Source: Acorus gramineus
Taxonomy: Eukaryota > Streptophyta > Magnoliopsida > Acorales > Acoraceae
Direction: 5' to 3'
Length of the DNA stretch: 64,000 nucleotides
Assembly: GCA_030737835.1 (NCBI GenBank)
Contig: JAUJYN010000012.1
Location: forward strand, 7,377,003 to 7,441,002
The position numbers and the translations under genes were made by a program. The notes beneath the pieces were generated by a model. That model saw only the letters and a list, made by a program, of their open reading frames with translations. It did not search any database and had not been told where the DNA came from. Below are positions 47,664 to 58,519 of the stretch, piece by piece; the first letter of the stretch is position 1; every line of letters starts with the position of its first letter.

Positions 47664-50473
47664 TCAGATCTCCGATATCGGTTCACCTGGAGTGGGAGGA
47701 GTTGTTCCAGAGCTCAGCAAAGCAGGCTTCCTCAACCAGTACTGCTGAAACCTCTGCCTCGCATACTCCATGTAGTTGAAGTCGATCTCGTTCACGTGTT
47801 CCTGTGTACAATTTCATAATTTTCATGTGACGTGAAAAAATATGAAGTTATCGCATGAAATCCACTGAACATGCTTTTACTACATGAGGCGAAGAGGAAA
47901 AGTTTACCGAAATGATCCCCCAGAGGCCCCAAAGCAGGTGACTTGCAAGTGTGTATTTCTCAGTGTCTTGCACTAGTTCTTCAACTTCAGAGTCCTCAGG
48001 GTTTTCTCCTGTGAGATGGGAAAAGCGAAAAACTCAGTATTGAAGACTATAATTTTGATATCATCAAAGGTCTATGAATGCAGCATTAGATTCATATTTA
48101 ATGTAACCAGCATATCCATTTTATCACATGCATCAGTAGCATGGATCTAAATTCAAGTCTCCATTTCGAAAGTTCCTTTAACTCTCAATCTCAAATGGAA
48201 ACTTTTGATGACAATCATATAACTTTGTTGCTTTAGCAGTTATTAGGCTAACTACCAAATGCCATTGTAGATGATGCAAATCATACATTTGAGAGAACTC
48301 TTCAACTGGGATGACTTTCTCAACTATCTCAGAAATCATTCCTCTGTTTCATGATTACCAATATAAATTACTAATCCTCGAGAGTTGAGATCTGGAGCAG
48401 AAATTAACAATTCACGACATAGCTAAAAATATAAATTGCAAAGGTTATTTACCTGCAGAGCTCAAATATATGTAAATGAATCTTTTGCGTTCTTCATGAT
48501 CTGTTGAAACAAAAGAAAGCGCAATTTAATGGGATACACAAAATTAAACACGAATTTGGTTTCTCCTTACACCTCTAAAATCACAAGCCATAATATCGAA
48601 ACACAAGTACAATTGTGACTAATGATAACCAACCTGGATACTTATTATAGTCCAAGATATGAGGTGTTTCTGTATGATAATCAGCAGCAAACTCACAGAA
48701 ATGATTAGCAAGGTCATAAGGAACAGGATTATAACTTGCATACTCGTAGTCCTGAAACCAAAAAAAGAAGAAGAATAAAGACATAAGCAACAGGGATATC
48801 TTGCATTTTCAAAGTCCCTTCAAACAAGAAAATGAAGCCATCCGCAATGTGCACTGCTCAAAGATAAGAGTTTTCCATTACCACATTGACATAATCTATT
48901 CATTTACACTGATAGGTTCATAAGATTTTAAACTCCTAGTATCCTATTGCATTATCTAGCACAGACAGCAGCAGCTAATCACATTCTTAGATCAAAATGA
49001 CTCAAAATGATTTGTAGAAAACCAAAAAAAAGGTGCAGGATTTCTTGCATGCAACAGTAGGAAGAACATACAGTCATATCAAACTCTGTGTCAAAGGAGA
49101 CTGAAAGTAGAAAAACAACCACAAAAACAATGGTACTGAACAGTGATTGAAACTCACAATTAAGGTTACCAATCTCGTCTCTTCATCAATCATTATGTTT
49201 CCATACTGAAGATCGTTGTGGCAGAATCCGATCCTCTGAGTTTTCACAGACAGTTCTGTTTGCAGAATTGTGATCTCCTCTTCAATGCTATCTAAACGAA
49301 ACTCTTTAGCTTCTTCAGAGGAACACAAATTCTGGGCAGCCTTACACCAGTTTCTAGATACACAAAAAAAGCAAAAAATTTAGTTCAATTTACATAAAAT
49401 CAGTGGACAACAAAAAAGAACTCAATCTTTCAAACATATACCTCAATATCTCCCATAGGAATACACTCTGTAGACCAGGCATGTCAAGATCATAGAACTC
49501 TCTCAGCTTTGCTATGACAAGAGCAGATATTTATGGGTCACGCATATCAGAGGTTGAAAGTGTCTGAATTACAAGAAACAAAAGAGGGCAAACATCAAGT
49601 ACAGATAATATGAGATAAAATACATGTTTCGCAGATTGAATTCTTGAACCATGAGTCCACAATTTCAATACACCACTCATAGACCAGACAAAGAATCAAG
49701 ATTTCGAAATCCACTACCTTTATATAAAAAATTTTCATTCTTTTCTAATGGGTTACAATTAAACCACATCAAATTCGTTCTAAACCAAGAAATACGAAAC
49801 AGACAGAAATAGAATTCTAAACAAAACAGAGACCATAATTCCAACCGCTGACCCCTTTCTTTCAATCAAAAATCAATTTTCATTAAAAAAAACACACAAA
49901 AAAACAGACCGAAATCAAATTCTTGACAAAATAGAGACCATAATCCAATTCATAGGAAACTAAACACCCCACTTCCCCACCACCACCAAAAAATCAAGAT
50001 TTTCCATCCAAAATCAATTCCCAACCTCACCGAATCCATTCAAAAAACAAGATTGGAAAACAAACTGAAACCGTCTATAACTCGCTCACCCTGGCGTGGA
50101 TGAACTCCTCGACGCGCCCGGTCTGGAACCGCCCGAGGAGCTTGGGTCCCTGTCCGTGCCTCGACATGCACTCGAACGTCCTGATCTCCACCTCCCTGTC
50201 GAAGAACACCTCCACCCCCTCCCCGTAGATCCTCAACAGCACCTTCCGATCCCGTCCCCCATCGCCGCCGCTGTCCTCCGCCGGAGGCGCCGTCTTCCAG
50301 TTGACCTGGTAGACGGAGTTCGTCATCGCCCCCTTCAGCTGAACCACCTCCAGCGCCTTCTCGTCCTCCACGTCCCCCCACTTCGACGCGATCTCGTGAA
50401 GGATAGCCCGCACCTCCTTCGGCATCCGCGCGTCTTCCGCGCCGCCGCCGTTCTCCGTCTCCGCCGTCACCAT
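47664..50473 (-). CDS. Choline/ethanolamine kinase, 7 exons, with an in-frame TAA in exon 2
   Basis: Exons on the minus strand: 50473-50090, 49563-49442, 49353-49158, 48751-48634, 48500-48453, 48008-47908, 47801-47664 (368 codons before the final stop). All borders are GT-AG and phases agree. The enzyme phosphorylates choline or ethanolamine with ATP, the first step of the CDP-choline (Kennedy) pathway in the cytosol. It has the phosphate-binding part [12 protein letters not shown], Brenner's motif HNDLQYGNI (residues 214-222) and the choline kinase motif DYEYASYNP (from 235). The first ATG in frame is 50473, with a good context (AACAATGG). Codon 139 (49531-49533) is TAA, where plant relatives have Glu or Asn in DP.(I/V)SAL. 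Everything after it is conserved, so this is either a recent nonsense allele or a sequence error. Exon 1 is very GC-rich. Confidence 0.93.
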
Positions 50474-50674
50474 TGTTGCCGCCGTAGAGGGACTGCCGGA
50501 TCTACGGACGAGATTGATTGAGGGAAACAAAAAATCAAAGGTCCTCGAATTTTGGGATTTTGGAAACCCTAAAAAGGACGCGAAATCGGAAACCTCGAAA
50601 AGAACAGAGAGAGACCTTTTAGAGGGAGAGAGAAATATCAGAGAAGCTCTGACTATTTTTGAGGGCTTTTCGTC

Positions 50675-50682
50675 TATTTATA
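50675..50682 (-). promoter_or_regulatory. TATA box of the choline kinase gene
   Basis: The minus strand reads CTATAAATAG at 50683-50674, about 205 bp before the ATG. It is followed by a CT-rich leader ('ctctctccctct', 'gtctctctctg') of the Y-patch kind common in plant core promoters. Confidence 0.7.
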
Positions 50683-50827
50683 GGGAGAATGGAAACAGAG
50701 CATTTTTTTTTTGTTGCAGAAAGGTCAAAATCTCTTTATCTGCAAATGGAAAGTATTTATTTAAAAAAATAAAAATAAAAATTGGAAAGTACTTATGTTC
50801 AGTCAAATGCTGCATTTAGTTATTTGA

Positions 50828-51345
50828 AAAATAAGAAAAAATTCAAATAACAACATATATAAACTGTTTTTTTATTTTTTCTGAAATCCATATAACACCC
50901 ATGATGACATCTATATAAATCTAAATAGTTTTTATTGAGTTAAATTTAAGTTGATAGATGATGAATATTTTACAAATATTCTGTCTAGTTAACCATGATT
51001 GAAAACACAGAATATCAAAACCCCATCTACAAAGTCAAAAATCATCTATAAATGACGATTTTAACCCTCTCAATAGATTATAAGATCCCATCCGGATGAA
51101 TAAAATCATCATTTACAAATAATTTTAACACATCGTAAGGGTTTTTTTTTTATACTTTGTTTTTAACCAGAGTTAACTAAATTGAATATTCTTCATCTAC
51201 CAATAGAAATTAACTTAGGAGGTTATTTGATATTATATAGGTGTTTTCACATAGTTACATGGACTTCAAAAAAAGTCAGGGGTTTATATGGATTTCGAAG
51301 GGTTTACAAGGGGTTATATGGAATTTTTTTCTATAAAAAAATATT
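50828..51345. mobile_element. MITE-like repeat, family A copy 3
   Basis: It shares with 41-530 the ordered phrases 'gttaaccatgattgaaaacacaga', 'aatgacgattttaaccctc', 'aatagattataa', 'accagagttaacta' and 'gttacatggacttcaaaaaaagtcaggggg'. The ends 'aaattcaaataac' and 'ggttatatggaattttttt' are loosely inverted. Non-coding. Confidence 0.55.
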
Positions 51346-51349
51346 AGGA

Positions 51350-52045
51350 ACCATACCACAAACATTATCGTTTATTTTAATTACAATAGTAAAATTGTCT
51401 AAAAATGTATAAATTTTGATAAAAAGTGAATATCGTTCTGTTTCAAATAAAATAAATTTATTTTTTAATAAATATAAAAAAATTATCAAGGTATACATCT
51501 TGTGTAAGAAAGTATATAAATAGTTAGATGAGACTGTAAAAAGAACAAGATGTTAACACTCAATTTTTTTCTACCCTACCTTTTATTTAAATACATGCAT
51601 CTGGTACCGGATTCTTTATTTACTGTTTGACCTCCAATAGAATGTATATAGTTAGAAGACTAATAATAGCGTTAAAAAATTACTGTATAGAGGTCTTGGA
51701 TATAGTTTCGTCATTTATTAATTTGCAAATAAACATTTTTGTTAACTGATTATACACAACGTTAGACGATTTCATATGCTGATCAGTGATATAACATGAA
51801 TGTAAGAGTATCGAGCGTGCTAATGAATTATATATTTTCTTAGAGATCTAAATCACATAATTTTAAATTTTATGTATATATATGATTTGTTTTTTTAAAA
51901 GATGAGCTTATAAGTTGGGACATGAGTATCATTATTGTTACGAAAAATCAAAGAATTATATGAATTTTTAATTAGTTTAATAGGAGTTATTTGAACGTGT
52001 GGCTATCCCGACCAAACGTTTCATTTAACTCACCATAAAAAAAAA
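51350..52045. other. Intergenic, nothing recognised
   Basis: AT-rich sequence with no coding region, RNA gene or named repeat. Confidence 0.5.
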
Positions 52046-52048
52046 CCC

Positions 52049-52810
52049 AGTGTTTGGCTATTCCCACCAATCCAGGTCGATCGAACTTGGTCGCCATTTT
52101 AGGTTTTGGACAACAGAACTTAGTCGTCATTTCAGGTTTTTGGCGGCCGAAATTGGTTGCCATTTCAGGTTTTGGGCGACCGAAATTAGTCGAACATGGT
52201 CCATAATTATATTTACATGTTCTTTGTAAACAAATAAATTTTTTGGTTTATCCATCATATTCTACATTTATTCTTTTATCCAAATAACAACTAAAGAACA
52301 AAAAAAAATGTAAGTAGGTATACTTTCAATTATTTGAAATTTTTATAGAAAAATATCTTATTAGACAAATATATATCATTTTTAAGCTTCGTTTGAATTC
52401 GTAGTTAAGCGGATTCTTTGTTTAAAAAAAAAAAAAACCTACCAGTTGATCCAAACACATTTTATATTTAGCTTTTAAAAATTTGTCCATCACTTATGTA
52501 AAAAAATTGTTCTTATGTTCTACATTTAAGAATAATAATTGATTCTCCCTACATTACAACTCAGACTTCGAGTGACATGAAAGATCCAAGGAGGATACAC
52601 GTCATGGGATTAAGTTTCCAAGAAAAAAAATTAAAAACTTTATTACAAATTCTGTTTGATCAAGTTTGGTCGTTCGAAACCTGAAATAGCGACCAAGTTA
52701 GGTCGCCCAAAATATGAAATGACGACCAAGTTCGGTCGCGGAAAACTTAAAATGACGATCAAGTTTGGTCGACCTAGCCGGATCGGCGGGAATAGAAAAA
52801 ACACTGTTTT
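52049..52810. mobile_element. Foldback element with 33-bp repeats in its arms
   Basis: The left arm (about 52049-52200) and right arm (about 52648-52810) are inverted copies of each other. The outer tips read CAGTGTTTGGCTATTCCC and, reversed, CAGTGTTTTTTCTATTCCC. Each arm is made of 33-bp units around the core 'gaccaagttcggtcgc'; on the right, units start at 52648, 52681 and 52714. Because 33 is divisible by three, the right arm reads as an 11-residue repeat (IKFGR.KPE.A type), which is a by-product and not a gene. No target-site duplication could be fixed. Confidence 0.7.
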
Positions 52811-52999
52811 TTTTTTAGATTGGTGGGATAAGAAAAAGATTCGATGGGTATAGACGCGCCCCTTTTCTTAGGAGAGAAGTTTGGGGTGTTCGGTATGGGA
52901 CACGTAATTTGGACAAATGGACGGATATGAGTGGTCAGACACACGCGGTGTGTGGGACCGGTTGTGCCGGTGAAGGTCTGAGTTTTTTCTTTCGAGAAA

Positions 53000-54505
53000 A
53001 AATATAATCCCCTCTGAAATTCATATAACCTACTCACTTTTCTATAAATTTATATAATCACTTAATAAATTCAAATAATGATATGAGTTAAATTTTTACC
53101 ATGTAACAAAAATCACATATGTAAATGATGATTTTATCAATTTAGATAAGATTTTATAATCTATTCAAAAAAATAAAATAATTATTTATATAAAATTTTT
53201 CATATTTTTAATAAATTAAAAATATTTTTAGTGCACTATATTTTCAATCAAAGTGGATGTACGAGTAGACTCTACTAAACTATAGCCCCCGCTAAATTTT
53301 GAAAAAAAATCCTAGCCCCATATCTTTTTAACCCAGACCCATAATATCAGGATGCCAATATTATTATTATTATTATTATTATTGAATGGGATGCCATTAT
53401 TGAGTATAAGGTGTACGTGTTGTACTATTGAGTAATAGAATTTCTATTGATGGGTGGTGTTGTTTTTTTTTTTTTGGTGTCCTTTTTATGGTGGTGTTAT
53501 GTTTAAGTCCATTTGATCAGTGTACGGTGCCACAAGGTTTATGATGTTCGTTTTATTTTTTTTTTTGAACTATTATGATTTTTCTATAATATTTTAAACA
53601 CCAAACAATTCATTACTGGTTCAACCATTAGATCAACCAACTCTTAACCATTAAATTATAATGATATTATTAAATAAACAAATATATAAAAATATAAGAT
53701 ATTTTAGATAATTTTTACATAATTATCAAATCTTAATTTTAATACTCTTTAAGATTTTACTTAAATATTAGAACATGATTTTATTATGTAAAATATAAAC
53801 TTTTTTAATTAGATCGATTTCATATTTTAACAAACAATTAATCATACATGTTATGAATAAAGAATCGATCAGTTTAATCAACTTATAGCAGATTCTAAAA
53901 AATTATCGGTTCAACTGGTTGATCGATTGAATTTTATTATTTTTTATATGATCGAGTTTTAAACCAAAGAGAAAGATGGATGATGATTGACGGGTTTTTA
54001 CATTCTAAAAAATTGTCGTCTAAACAGCACTTTGCACGATTGATGATGATTTTCTTACAAATTCTATGATAGTTTATATTGAAAATAATTTACTGAAAAT
54101 ATCAACTTAGATTCAATAATAGATGATTTCTATTATCTGAACGATCGTCGGACACAACATTACTAATGCATTTTCTGAAGAAAATTTTTTTGATCTTTTT
54201 TTTATTTTTAAATTTTACTTATCTATGTCAAAGTTTATTAGAAATGACTTATGAACTCATTTAATTTATATTAAATTCAAATTGTTTATTAGATTTTGAA
54301 TTCGTGTTAGCTCTCCCCCATATAAAATCCTGGTTCACCCCTATTTTCAGTAAGAGTTAATTAAACAAAGTGTTCACATATTATTTACTCATATGTCAAA
54401 ATAAGTTTAACTCAATAAATTATTTAGATTTATATTTTAGGAGTTACATGTATTTCAGAAAACGTAAGGGGGTTAACGGTTATTTGGATTTTTCCCTCTC
54501 CTTTA
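53000..54505. mobile_element. Family A copy 4, interrupted by an insertion
   Basis: The left part (53000-53270) has 'aaattcatataacctactcac', 'gttaaatttttacc' and 'cactatattttcaatca'. The right part (about 54340-54505) has 'ttaattaaacaaagtgttcacata', 'ggagttacatgtatttcagaaaacgtaagggggtt' and 'ggttatttggattttt', in the order of copy 1. About 1.07 kb of unrelated sequence separates them. A phrase like 'tattttca.t.a.agt' occurs at both edges and may be the insertion duplication. Confidence 0.55.
53275..54340. mobile_element. Insertion of unknown DNA-element type inside family A copy 4
   Basis: The edges carry similar phrases ('ctatagcccccgctaaattttgaaaaaaaatcctagcccca' near 53280 and 'agctctcccccatataaaatcctggttcacccct' near 54310), like the terminal text of some plant hAT elements. 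An ATT microsatellite lies near 53361-53383. The centre (53580-53965) is related to the MITE at 56356-56865. No coding sequence is seen. Confidence 0.4.
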
Positions 54506-54509
54506 ACAT

Positions 54510-56350
54510 CTTTTATTATAAAAGTCGACGGATATCTACCGTCCACAGTGTGGGAACCATGAGACAGTCTACCTCGGAAAGCGTGTCAATGTATTTTTTT
54601 TTTTTACGTTTTTTTTTAATTTATGATCTTTGAAAGTCAACCATCAGTCGGTGTACGGTGGTCCCAGTGGATTCCAAATCTGCCTCGACATTCGAATTTC
54701 GGTTTCTACTTACTATCATTATCAAATGAATAGTTTTAGATAGAGTACGTAGACACGTTAAAAATAAGGGTTAAAGACATTTAAGCCCCTACAAATATGA
54801 AAAAATTTATATAAGTTCCTACTAAAATTAGGACAGACATACGAGTCCCTGAAAATTTAGAAAAACTCAATTATCATCCCTGAGTTAAATTTCCATTCAA
54901 ATGTAACGGAATATTCCTAGAACATTCCATCACATATAATTGTGTAGACATTGAAGTCCTTATAAACAGTTATCAAAGAAAAATGATAGTTCCTTTTTAG
55001 TCCCTGAAAAGGACCTATCCATAAATTATTTAATTTACTTTTAGTCCATGTGAGAATCTATCCATGAATTATCTTTTAAATCGGGAAACTAAAACCTAAA
55101 GACAAAAAATAGAAGGGATTTTTCATTTAATATGATGATTAGTGACAGATTTAAAAATTAAAAACCCTAAAAATAAATCATAGGATCCATTAATCAATCC
55201 CTTGATTCTTCACATTTTAGTTTTAATTTTTAGATTTAAATAATATGTACAATTTTAGTATCCGAAAAGGATTTATTTTTAAATTATTTAGTTTTGTTTT
55301 TAATTTCTAAAAAAGATTAAAAATGAATATATCCTTTAAATCCAGGGCTAAAATTAAAATATAAAGAAGTGAGTGATCGATCCATAAATAGATATGTTTA
55401 CAGGGACTGAAAACTAAAAAACCTTTTAAAAAAATATAAATAAAAATATAAATATTTTTCAAATAGAAATTGAATGAAATGATTTTTAATAAAGATAAAA
55501 AAATTAATAAGATAAATACTGAAGAGAATAAAATCTGATTGATTGAACTTGGATCCACTCTGTTACTTGTCTGACTTGCTGATGTTGTTTGCCGGCATGA
55601 GGATCCCAAACTTCGATGAAAAGGGTGGGGGTGAGTTGTAAAAGGTCCTCATGAGAGATCTACTCTTTTTTATAGTACCATGGATCTCATCCAAGATCTT
55701 TGACGGGATATGGGATTATGGAAGATCCACCAGATCTACTTTGATACATTGATCTTCAGTCTTTTTTTGTAGGATTTGATCATAATTTAACTTGAATGGA
55801 TGTGGTCCTCGGATGCACGTGTGCCACAAAGGTGTACATGCAGGTTGTTAGTTCATCCAACAGCAGGATGATTAGACACGTAGTGTGCTGTTATTGGACC
55901 CAGAAAATGTTCTTACAAATACATCACCTAAAGAAATTATATATGTATGGACGATGTATGCTTTTCTACAATTCTCTTACTCTTTTAGCAATAGAAGATT
56001 CCATGATAGCAGTATTACAACAAACATGAGAATAATAAAGCTTCAAAAAGCTCATTGTGAGATCGATTGTCAAACCCACCAACCAACCGAGCAGAAGAAG
56101 AAAATCCACAACCACCCAAAATAAATAAATCATATGATAGAAAAAAAGAGGAGGAAAAAAAAGTCTACAATCTATTTATGGACAACAGATCCATTTCACA
56201 CAATCCTAGTAAAGTTGGTATCTAGTCCCAATCAAGGCTCTTGGTGGTAGACACTTCTCTCATTTGGGAAATTGGAGCTCAAGTTGTGCTATTGCCACCA
56301 ATTATAAATTGATGTGAGTGACACTAAATGGATGTTGTCCAATGGATACA
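54510..56350. other. Intergenic, no gene recognised
   Basis: The part 54780-55030 repeats phrases such as 'agtccctgaaaa' and 'aagcccctac', as in 'fix-me-up' type non-coding MITE sequence, but no ends can be set. The part 55530-55790 is less AT-rich and contains GATC-rich words ('gatctactttgatac', 'ccaagatctttgac') without a recognisable product. Confidence 0.4.
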
Positions 56351-56355
56351 CGCAA

Positions 56356-56865
56356 TGTTTTGATAATTGAATCGTTCATTGAACTAGAAAAATAAACAAG
56401 TTAAGGGTTATTTATTCAACTATTTAGTTACACAGATTTTAATTAAACAAATTTGAATCATCACATTAACACGACATATTAATTATTATTATTAAATAAA
56501 CATATTTACAAAAAAATATAAATAATTTAGAAAATCTTTACATAATCATAATACTTAATAAGTTTCTACTTAATATCATAGCATGATTTTATTATATTAA
56601 ATCTAAATTTTTCATTCAATGTAATATTTTAATAAATAATTAATAATCACAATTTTTGTGAATAAAAAACCGGCTATTTAATCTCAATTCATAGCCGGTT
56701 TTCAAAAACCATCGGTTCAACCCGTCGATTGGTTTTTATCGATTCTTTATATGATCGGGTTGTCAGAGTAAACCATGAAATAGAATTCAAATCGGGCTAA
56801 TGTTTATCTGGTTCAATCGGAACGGGTTGGATCGGGTTTTAAAACACTGGTGCCCTTTCTGATAG
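56356..56865. mobile_element. MITE with CAGTGTTTTAAAA-type ends
   Basis: The left end CAATGTTTTGATAATTGAATC and the reversed right end CAGTGTTTTAAAACCCGATCC are imperfect inverted repeats. The subterminal words are 'ggttcaa' and 'cgggttgg'. The AT-rich core is shared with 53580-53965. A target-site duplication is not clear. Confidence 0.5.
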
Positions 56866-57157
56866 AATGCATGCATGTGTCAGGAGGAGTGCCCAATTGT
56901 AATTCTCAGCAGGGCCCTCCTACAAAAGGGAAAAAATCATATAACATCCTTCACCATACACCATGTATCTGAGACAGTGAGCCTACTTGAATTAAAGTCA
57001 CAAGGACCATCACAATCACATATAGTGATCTGGGGATCCGCTGAATCAACAATTAAATGTTTTCTTGCGGAAAAATGTCAATTGACTGACTCAGATTAAC
57101 TTTATATCAACTTGAGTGGCAACCTTTTCTTGCCCCCAAACCTTATTCCATTAATTT

Positions 57158-58517
57158 TTTTATATTAAAAAAAGACGACCACGAAGACTTATCTTTTTTT
57201 TATTTGTGTAATTTTTTTTACAAATTAACCTTAATTTTTAATTAATATTAAAAGTAACATTTTTCAAAAATTATTTGTACTAGTCACCATTACTATTTGA
57301 CATCATCATCAGCAGCACCTCAAAATTCTATTTTTACCCTTATTTAATGATCATCATCTTTTAAGGAGAGAAATATTATGCTGCATATTATTTATTCTAT
57401 CATTGAATTTTTATTATCTCTCACACTTAATTTAAAATATTCATTCTAGATCTCATTCCCATCATCACCCCAGAGTATCCAAGGATCATGCTTTTTTGTT
57501 TATTTGAAATTTTTGAGTCTTGAGTTGGTTTTTTAGAACGTGATACTTAAAAAAAAAAAAAATGCAATGTGTTCGGCCAAAAAAATCAATAAGATAGATA
57601 AAATAAGATATTTTTTTTTTATAACAAAAATTGGAAGTGGGGAGGGATGGGGTTATGGTCCATATGGATTTAACAGTGAAGGAAAAGAGGGGGTGTCGGT
57701 CAGTCGGTGGGAAGAAACATAGCTTTGGAAAGGGTTTAAGTTTAGGGGGCTTTTATTTCCACCCTTTGAGATACTCAATCCACCCCTTAAAAAAATGAAA
57801 ATTCAATTTTTTTTTAAGACACAAACCCACCCATTTTTTTATATTAAAAAAAGACGACGACGAAGACTTATCTTTTTTTTATTTGTGTAATTTTTTTTAC
57901 AAATTAACCTTAATTTTTAATTAATATTAAAAGTAACATTTTTCAAAATTTATTTGCACTAGTCGCCATTACTATTTGACATCATCATCAGCAGCACCTC
58001 ATAATTCTATTTTTACCTTTATTTAATGATCATCATCTTTTAAGGAGAGAAATATTATGCTGCATATTATTTATTCTATCATTGAATTTTTATTATCTCT
58101 CACACTTAATTTAAAATATTCATTCTAGATCTCATTCCCATCATCACCCCAGAGTATCCAAGGATCATGCTTTTTTGTTTATTTGAAATTTTTGAGTCTT
58201 GAGTTGGTTTTTTAGAACGTGATACTTAAAAAAAAAAAAAATGCAATGTGTTCGGCCAAAAAAATCAATAAGATAGATAAAATAAGATATTTTTTTTTTA
58301 TAACAAAAATTGGAAGTGGGGAGGGATGGGGTTATGGTCCATATGGATTTAACAGTGAAGGAAAAGAGGGGGTGTCGGTCAGTCGGTGGGAAGAAACATA
58401 GCTTTGGAAAGGGTTTAAGTTTAGGGGCTTTTATTTCCACCCTTTGAGATACTCAACCCACCCCTTAAAAAAATAAAAATTCAATTTTTTTTAAGACATA
58501 GACCCACCCAGAACCCT
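57158..58517 (+). repeat. Tandem duplication, 679-bp unit, two copies
   Basis: Copy 1 spans about 57158-57837 and copy 2 about 57838-58517, with a constant offset of 679 bp. Both begin 'tttttttatattaaaaaaagacgac' and end 'acccaccca'. They differ at only a handful of sites, so the duplication is young. An identical 60-residue reading frame appears in both (57540 and 58219), together with a longer frame on the opposite strand. Neither resembles a known protein. Fields with 'gggagggatggggttatggtcc' suggest a decayed gene leader or repeat. Confidence 0.93.
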
Positions 58518-58519
58518 TC

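Noticed and set aside
49500-49530. An alternative splice acceptor that would bypass the TAA in choline kinase exon 2
   Set aside because: The only nearby AG after the TAA (CATAG before CAAAGC) puts CAA AGC TGA in frame, another stop, and would lose conserved residues.
50040-50521. Long reading frames overlapping choline kinase exon 1 on both strands
   Set aside because: They arise from the GC-rich exon, which has few stops in any frame. Only the frame with choline kinase motifs is real.
52656-52853. Repeat protein with 11-residue units
   Set aside because: Explained by the 33-bp DNA repeats in the arm of a foldback element; no signal of a real gene around it.
57540-58401. Duplicated 60-residue reading frame as a gene pair
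   Set aside because: It is identical only because the 679-bp unit is duplicated. It has no family resemblance and is lysine/poly-A driven at its start.
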